Shown here: positions 28,225 through 31,333 of the stretch, piece after piece
Position numbering within the stretch: the first letter of the stretch is position 1
Layout: each line of letters opens with the position of its first letter
Virus record (IMG/VR): IMGVR_UViG_3300047455_000196
Span: 1 to 31,333 of that record
Length of the DNA stretch: 31,333 nucleotides
Direction: 5' to 3' (one strand)
DNA from: a virus
Made by a program: the position numbers and the translations under genes
Notes under the pieces: generated by a model
Databases searched by the model: none
What the model was told of the DNA's origin: nothing
Seen by the model: the letters and a program-made list of their open reading frames with translations, nothing else

Positions 28225-28267
28225 TTGACAGCGTAGCACTTCGGTGCTATACTGTATATAACAGTTA
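28225..28267 (+). promoter_or_regulatory. Early-cassette promoter 14 (class A)
   Basis: TTGACA (28225-28230), 17 nt, TATACT (28248-28253), GTATATAACAGTTA; near-identical to promoter 13. The leader has GGAGGGCA. Confidence 0.9.
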
Positions 28268-28286
28268 GGCAAACGGAGGGCATCCA

Positions 28287-28493
28287 ATGAGCACTGAATT
28301 GAAATCACACGCAGACCGGGTAACATTGACACGCTTCTTTGGAGGCAGCGACCGTGGTACTTGTGTGCAGGTTACAGTTAATCAAGGTGCTGCACAGTTC
28401 GAGCATGTCGCATTGACACGAGCACAAGCAGCAGCGTTGGCAGCAGACTTGTTGGACTTCGCACAAGGACGTGAAGTGGAGGACGCACAATGA
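28287..28493 (+). CDS. Early small protein (68 aa), function unknown
   Basis: 68 aa, starting MSTELKSHADRVTLTRFFGG. A beta first half (TCVQVTVNQGAAQFEHVALT) and an Ala-rich helix (RAQAAALAADLLDFAQGRE). It overlaps the next gene by 4 nt (ATGA). Confidence 0.7.
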   Translation: MSTELKSHADRVTLTRFFGGSDRGTCVQVTVNQGAAQFEHVALTRAQAAALAADLLDFAQGREVEDAQ

Positions 28494-28687
28494 TCAAAGT
28501 ATTCAATTCAGCATACCGTGAGTCGTGCCTAGACCCAAAGTTCATTCCGCTAGATGAAGTCAACATCGTAAGCAACAAGATCGACTACATGGGTCGTCCT
28601 TACATCCTGTTCGAGCACAGCGACTACCCCGGCGGTGCGCTCCGTGCAGAGTTCCGCAACGATGTTTGGGAATGTGATTTAAATTAA
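28490..28687 (+). CDS. Early small protein (65 aa), function unknown
   Basis: 65 aa, starting MIKVFNSAYRESCLDPKFIP, beta-rich (YILFEHSDYPGGALRAEFRN). Translated from the same mRNA as the gene at 28287. Confidence 0.68.
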   Translation: MIKVFNSAYRESCLDPKFIPLDEVNIVSNKIDYMGRPYILFEHSDYPGGALRAEFRNDVWECDLN

Positions 28688-28695
28688 ATTAGGGG

Positions 28696-28738
28696 TTGAC
28701 AAACTCAACTTTAGATCATATACTATATATAACAGTTA
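28696..28738 (+). promoter_or_regulatory. Early-cassette promoter 15 (class A, GATCA subtype)
   Basis: TTGACA (28696-28701), 17 nt, TATACT (28719-28724), ATATATAACAGTTA. The leader has GAGGGCA. Confidence 0.9.
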
Positions 28739-28753
28739 GGAAAAGAGGGCAAC

Positions 28754-29014
28754 ATGCAAACATCAATTTACGAAAACACACAGTTCAAAGACCTAGCAGT
28801 CATCGGTCGTCAGATGATGGACATGAGCGAGTATGCCAATTGCAAGGGCATGAAGGACGCAGACTTCAAACTGCTGAACGACATGAGCCATGTGGGCAAC
28901 CTGCTTACCAAATTGGGCATGGCGTTTGGTCCTACGATCAAAGACTTCACACAAGAAGACTTAGATTTAATTGCTCGTTTTATGAAAAAAGAGATTGACA
29001 TTCCCCAGATGTGA
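28754..29014 (+). CDS. Early small protein (86 aa), function unknown
   Basis: 86 aa, starting MQTSIYENTQFKDLAVIGRQ, helical and Met-rich (MMDMSEYANCKGMKDADFKL). The C-terminal KKEIDIPQM is encoded by the -35 box of the next promoter. Single-gene cassette. Confidence 0.7.
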   Translation: MQTSIYENTQFKDLAVIGRQMMDMSEYANCKGMKDADFKLLNDMSHVGNLLTKLGMAFGPTIKDFTQEDLDLIARFMKKEIDIPQM

Positions 29015-29037
29015 TCGTATACTAGTAGAGTAAGTTA
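28995..29037 (+). promoter_or_regulatory. Early-cassette promoter 16 (class B), inside a gene end
   Basis: TTGACA (28995-29000), 17 nt, TATACT (29018-29023), then AGTAGAGTAAGTTA, the same downstream sequence as promoter 19. It drives the AAA+ ATPase gene. The leader has AAGGGCAGAGG. Confidence 0.88.
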
Positions 29038-29057
29038 ACAAAAGGGCAGAGGCGCAA

Positions 29058-30050
29058 ATGACAAACGTTATGATCAAAGAAGGCACGTACAAGATTCGAG
29101 GCAAAGATGTAGACCTCGCAGGTATGGTGTTCCCACTAGTAGAAGAATTTAAAGTAGGCGCCAAGGGTGGCTACGTAACAGTAGATGGCACAGCAATTGC
29201 AGGCTTCCCAGATCGTAAGATCAAGATTGCATGTTCAGGTCCAGATGCGTATACAAGCACAACTGCTACAGCAGTTGCTCGCGAAGAAAGCGATGAAGAG
29301 ATTGTAGAACGTATCCGCGAACGCTTTGACATGTTGAAGGACATGACCAAAGCAGTGCGCAAAGGTGATGTGCGAGCAATGATCGTAAGTGGCCCTCCAG
29401 GTGTAGGCAAGAGCCACGGTGTAGAAGAAGTGCTTGATCGTTATAAGATGATGGAGAGCCTAGGAGCAGGACAGACACACGAAGTGATCAAGGGTGCTAT
29501 GAGTGCAATTGGTCTCTACTGTAAGCTGTACAAGATGGCAGACAAAGGCAAGGTCGTTGTGTTTGATGACTGTGACAGTATCTTTAACGATGAGCTGAGT
29601 CTTAATATTTTGAAAGCTGCACTAGACAGCAAGAAGACACGTACTATCAATTGGAACACTGATAGCTTTAAGCTGCGCAATGAAGGCGTGCCAGACAGCT
29701 TCAAGTTCGAAGCTAGTGCAATCTTCATTACCAACTTGAAGTTCGACAAGGTCAAAGGCAAGTTGCGTGAACACTTGGAAGCACTAGAGTCACGCTGCCA
29801 CTACATGGACTTGACTATTGATAGTGATAAGGACAAGATGCTGCGTATCAAACAAGTAACAGCAGATGGCATGTTAGATTCGTATGCATTGAACGATGAG
29901 ACCAAAGAAGAGATTATGGACTTCATCGACATTAATAAAGAGAAGCTACGAGAACTGAGCTTGCGCACAGTACTCAAAGTAGCCGACCTTGCCAAAGCAT
30001 TCCCCGACAAGTGGGAAGCAATGGCAGAAAACACTGTGATGAAACGTTAA
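29058..30050 (+). CDS. AAA+ family ATPase
   Basis: 330 aa. Walker A GPPGVGKS at 112-119, Walker B VVVFDDCD at 166-173, sensor 1 FITN at 223-226, candidate arginine finger Arg246 (ALESRCHYM), sensor 2 Arg303 (ELSLRTVLK). The N-terminal 75 residues are an unrecognised beta-rich domain and 78-105 a charged helix. Single AAA+ module without protease or helicase parts; related phage ATPases are known, with unclear targets. It should form a ring that remodels a protein or nucleoprotein complex. Its mRNA runs into the four anti-Shine-Dalgarno hairpins downstream. Confidence 0.88.
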   Translation: MTNVMIKEGTYKIRGKDVDLAGMVFPLVEEFKVGAKGGYVTVDGTAIAGFPDRKIKIACSGPDAYTSTTATAVAREESDEEIVERIRERFDMLKDMTKAVRKGDVRAMIVSGPPGVGKSHGVEEVLDRYKMMESLGAGQTHEVIKGAMSAIGLYCKLYKMADKGKVVVFDDCDSIFNDELSLNILKAALDSKKTRTINWNTDSFKLRNEGVPDSFKFEASAIFITNLKFDKVKGKLREHLEALESRCHYMDLTIDSDKDKMLRIKQVTADGMLDSYALNDETKEEIMDFIDINKEKLRELSLRTVLKVADLAKAFPDKWEAMAENTVMKR

Positions 30051-30122
30051 TGCCCTCGACGTTCACAGTGTACGGGATCGCGAGCACCCCTCAATAGCCC
30101 TCACGCTCTGCGACCCAAACTA

Positions 30123-30161
30123 GAGTTAGGATGTGATTGCCCTCCGTCCTAACTCGCTTTT
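30123..30161 (+). terminator. Terminator-like hairpin 1 behind the ATPase gene
   Basis: A perfect 9-bp stem (GAGTTAGGA/TCCTAACTC), 15-nt loop, followed by GCTTTT. It is also the third anti-Shine-Dalgarno hairpin. Confidence 0.65.
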
Positions 30162-30162
30162 G

Positions 30163-30200
30163 AACCCGGCTAGTGTGCCCTCGCTAGTCGGGTTTTTCTT
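30163..30200 (+). terminator. Rho-independent terminator behind the ATPase gene
   Basis: An 11-bp stem (AACCCGGCTAG/CTAGTCGGGTT, one G-U), 10-nt loop, followed by a T-rich tail (TTTTTCTTT from 30193). One of few clear terminators in the early region. Confidence 0.88.
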
Positions 30201-30226
30201 TGTGGCAAAAAAACTACAAAAAGAGG

Positions 30227-30269
30227 TTGACAAACTGGACAGAATCAGATATACTGTATATAACAGTTA
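30227..30269 (+). promoter_or_regulatory. Early-cassette promoter 17 (class A)
   Basis: TTGACA (30227-30232), 17 nt, TATACT (30250-30255), GTATATAACAGTTA. The leader has GAGGGCA. Confidence 0.9.
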
Positions 30270-30287
30270 AGCAATGAGGGCAAAGCA

Positions 30288-30602
30288 ATGCAAAACTTCG
30301 TAATCACAACACAGTTCCTTGAAAACTACGGCGCACACTGCGAAGACGGCAAGTTCGCCAGCGGTAACGCATACTGGAAGATGAAAGGTGGCTCAGACTA
30401 CCTAGTGAGCGGGCTGGACCGCATACAGGATGCAGTTGCGTTCGTTGCAGCCACAGCAATGGAGAACAGCCTCTATGCTAAAGAGTTCCCAGTAGAGTGG
30501 CAGACAGAAGCTGAGTGGACGGCCAAGCTGCCTGAAGATGCAGACTATCGTGAGTTCCTGCTAGAGCAATTAAAAAGAGTTGACCCCAACATTAGGGGTT
30601 GA
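30288..30602 (+). CDS. Conserved phage protein (104 aa), function unknown
   Basis: 104 aa. The opening FVITTQFLENYGAH and YWKMKGGSDYLV are recalled from a family of small phage proteins without known function. The stop codon TGA (30600-30602) lies in the TTGACA box of the next promoter. Confidence 0.74.
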   Translation: MQNFVITTQFLENYGAHCEDGKFASGNAYWKMKGGSDYLVSGLDRIQDAVAFVAATAMENSLYAKEFPVEWQTEAEWTAKLPEDADYREFLLEQLKRVDPNIRG

Positions 30603-30641
30603 CAAACACACACAGTGACCATATACTATATATAACAGTTA
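30599..30641 (+). promoter_or_regulatory. Early-cassette promoter 18 (class A, ATATATAACAG form)
   Basis: TTGACA (30599-30604) overlaps the upstream stop codon; 17 nt; TATACT (30622-30627); ATATATAACAGTTA. The leader has GAGGGCA. Confidence 0.9.
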
Positions 30642-30658
30642 AGCAAAGAGGGCAAACT

Positions 30659-30931
30659 ATGCAAAACCTAAAGAACTTTATCGATGACAACAACCGTTGG
30701 ATCGCATTCTTCAACACAGCACCAATGACATTCCCACTAAGCCAAGTACAGGTTAATGACCTAGCACGTACATTGGACAGCAAACTATCGCCAGAGAACC
30801 TACACTGCGATGGAGAGATCAGTCGTGCAGAAGCAGGTCGCAAGTATCGCTTCCTTAGTGCAGTAGCACAAGAGCTGACTGCATACTGCAACAGCAACGG
30901 CCTAAACGCTCCTACCATCTACGAACTGTAA
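30659..30931 (+). CDS. Early small protein (90 aa), function unknown
   Basis: 90 aa from the ATG at 30659, starting MQNLKNFIDDNNRWIAFFNT, helical (VNDLARTLDSKLSPENLHCD). The frame upstream crosses the promoter. GAGGGCA ribosome-binding site. Confidence 0.7.
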   Translation: MQNLKNFIDDNNRWIAFFNTAPMTFPLSQVQVNDLARTLDSKLSPENLHCDGEISRAEAGRKYRFLSAVAQELTAYCNSNGLNAPTIYEL

Positions 30932-30943
30932 GAGGAACTGACT

Positions 30944-31192
30944 ATGAAACTTGCACAGACTTTCGCACAAGCAATCCAAGATCCCGCCAACTGGTACGAG
31001 CACAACGGCATGGCCACTGTGAACTGGAACTTCGTAGACGCTGACTGTTACATGGCATGTGGGAACGACTATCCAAACGCAGACGCATTCTACGATGAGT
31101 GGAACGCACTATGCGATATCTACTGCGCAACACTAGCGTTCGATCGTATGGAAATGATTGGCAAAATAAAGGTTGACAAGCAAGCGGCTTGA
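30944..31192 (+). CDS. Early small acidic protein (82 aa), function unknown
   Basis: 82 aa, starting MKLAQTFAQAIQDPANWYEH, rich in Trp, Tyr, Cys and Asp (NFVDADCYMACGNDYPNADA). AGAGGA precedes the start; it shares the promoter of the gene at 30659. The C-terminus KVDKQAA is encoded by the next promoter's -35 box and spacer. Confidence 0.7.
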   Translation: MKLAQTFAQAIQDPANWYEHNGMATVNWNFVDADCYMACGNDYPNADAFYDEWNALCDIYCATLAFDRMEMIGKIKVDKQAA

Positions 31193-31215
31193 GGCTATAC
31201 TAGTAGAGTAAGTTA
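31173..31215 (+). promoter_or_regulatory. Early-cassette promoter 19 (class B), inside a gene end
   Basis: TTGACA (31173-31178), 17 nt, TATACT (31196-31201), AGTAGAGTAAGTTA, the same downstream sequence as promoter 16. The leader has GAGGGCA. Confidence 0.88.
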
Positions 31216-31238
31216 AACAAACATAGAGGGCAAACACT

Positions 31239-31333
31239 ATGACAATGACAGTAGCACAAATCCAGCAAGCAATCCGTGAAGCACAAGAGGCAGCATATGA
31301 AGCAGCCGACAACAAGCATCGTACAGTATACGG
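31239..31333 (+). CDS. Early protein, N-terminal part only (runs off the right edge)
   Basis: 31 codons visible, starting MTMTVAQIQQAIREAQEAAY, Ala/Gln/Glu-rich and helical. GAGGGCA ribosome-binding site and class B promoter. Confidence 0.7.
   Translation, partial: MTMTVAQIQQAIREAQEAAYEAADNKHRTVY

Larger units (their letters stand above)
30043..30200 (+). ncRNA. Candidate small RNA with four anti-Shine-Dalgarno hairpin loops
   Basis: Four hairpins follow each other. (1) AACGT/ACGTT (30043-30047/30059-30063), loop with TGCCCTC at 30051-30057. (2) TCGCGAGC/GCTC-T-GCGA (30078-30085/30105-30113), loop with ACCCCTC and AGCCCTC. (3) GAGTTAGGA/TCCTAACTC (30123-30131/30147-30155), loop with TGCCCTC at 30138-30144. 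(4) AACCCGGCTAG/CTAGTCGGGTT (30163-30173/30184-30194), loop with TGCCCTC at 30176-30182, then a T-run. TGCCCTC is the exact complement of GAGGGCA, the ribosome-binding site of about 12 early leaders. It is best read as a 3'-UTR-derived small RNA ending at the last terminator. Confidence 0.6.

Overview
The window looks like a 31-kb piece of a T4-type (myovirus-like) bacteriophage genome, probably infecting an alphaproteobacterium and probably marine. The T4-type signs are late-promoter boxes ending in TAAATA (two are perfect TATAAATA), a PAAR spike-tip protein, and two proteins that start with a ten-residue peptide ending in (L/I)-x-E, the T4 prohead-protease signature. The host is inferred from a complete phage 5-aminolevulinate synthase (the Shemin-pathway enzyme typical of alphaproteobacteria), a DUF1127 protein cluster, and DnaA-box and sigma70 promoter sequences.

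Layout. Positions 1-15.7 kb are late or virion genes, mostly on the minus strand: small virion-like proteins, a ligase-fold/polymerase-beta-fold nucleotidyltransferase pair, PAAR protein, short UDP-glucose dehydrogenase, PA14/GLEYA-like virion protein, HNH endonuclease, AlgH/YqgE protein and a peptidoglycan-binding plus SleB-type hydrolase. Plus-strand islands carry a class 3 lipase (3.7-4.5 kb), a DUF1127 cluster behind a structured leader (6.6-7.9 kb), and a three-gene operon with hemA and a DUF454 membrane protein (10.4-12.6 kb). From 15.8 to 21.6 kb there are tightly packed small plus-strand genes, interrupted by one minus-strand SGNH-like hydrolase. From 21.6 to 22.8 kb no protein gene is supported. 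That stretch holds a 12-bp tandem array, many CACTATATAG repeats, iteron-like CAAGAGGTTA repeats and DnaA boxes, and looks like a replication origin. From 22.9 kb to the right edge is an early region of small gene cassettes, three tRNAs (Leu-UAA, Met or Ile-CAU, Arg-UCU) and an AAA+ ATPase.

How it works together. Nearly every early cassette has its own TTGACA-N16/17-TATACT promoter fused to a conserved element with ACTGT/ACAGT arms and a leader that usually contains GAGGGCA as the ribosome-binding site. Just behind the AAA+ ATPase gene are four consecutive predicted hairpins whose loops carry GCCCTC (TGCCCTC in three), the complement of that site; a fifth lies behind the tRNAs. I read this as a candidate phage-encoded anti-Shine-Dalgarno small RNA acting on the early genes. 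One copy of the early promoter faces backwards, into the origin, with no gene downstream, which suggests a replication primer or regulatory RNA. Several late genes have TAAATA only 4-5 nt before ATG and no ribosome-binding site, so they are predicted to be leaderless. All functional statements come from reading the sequence by eye; no database search or folding program was run.
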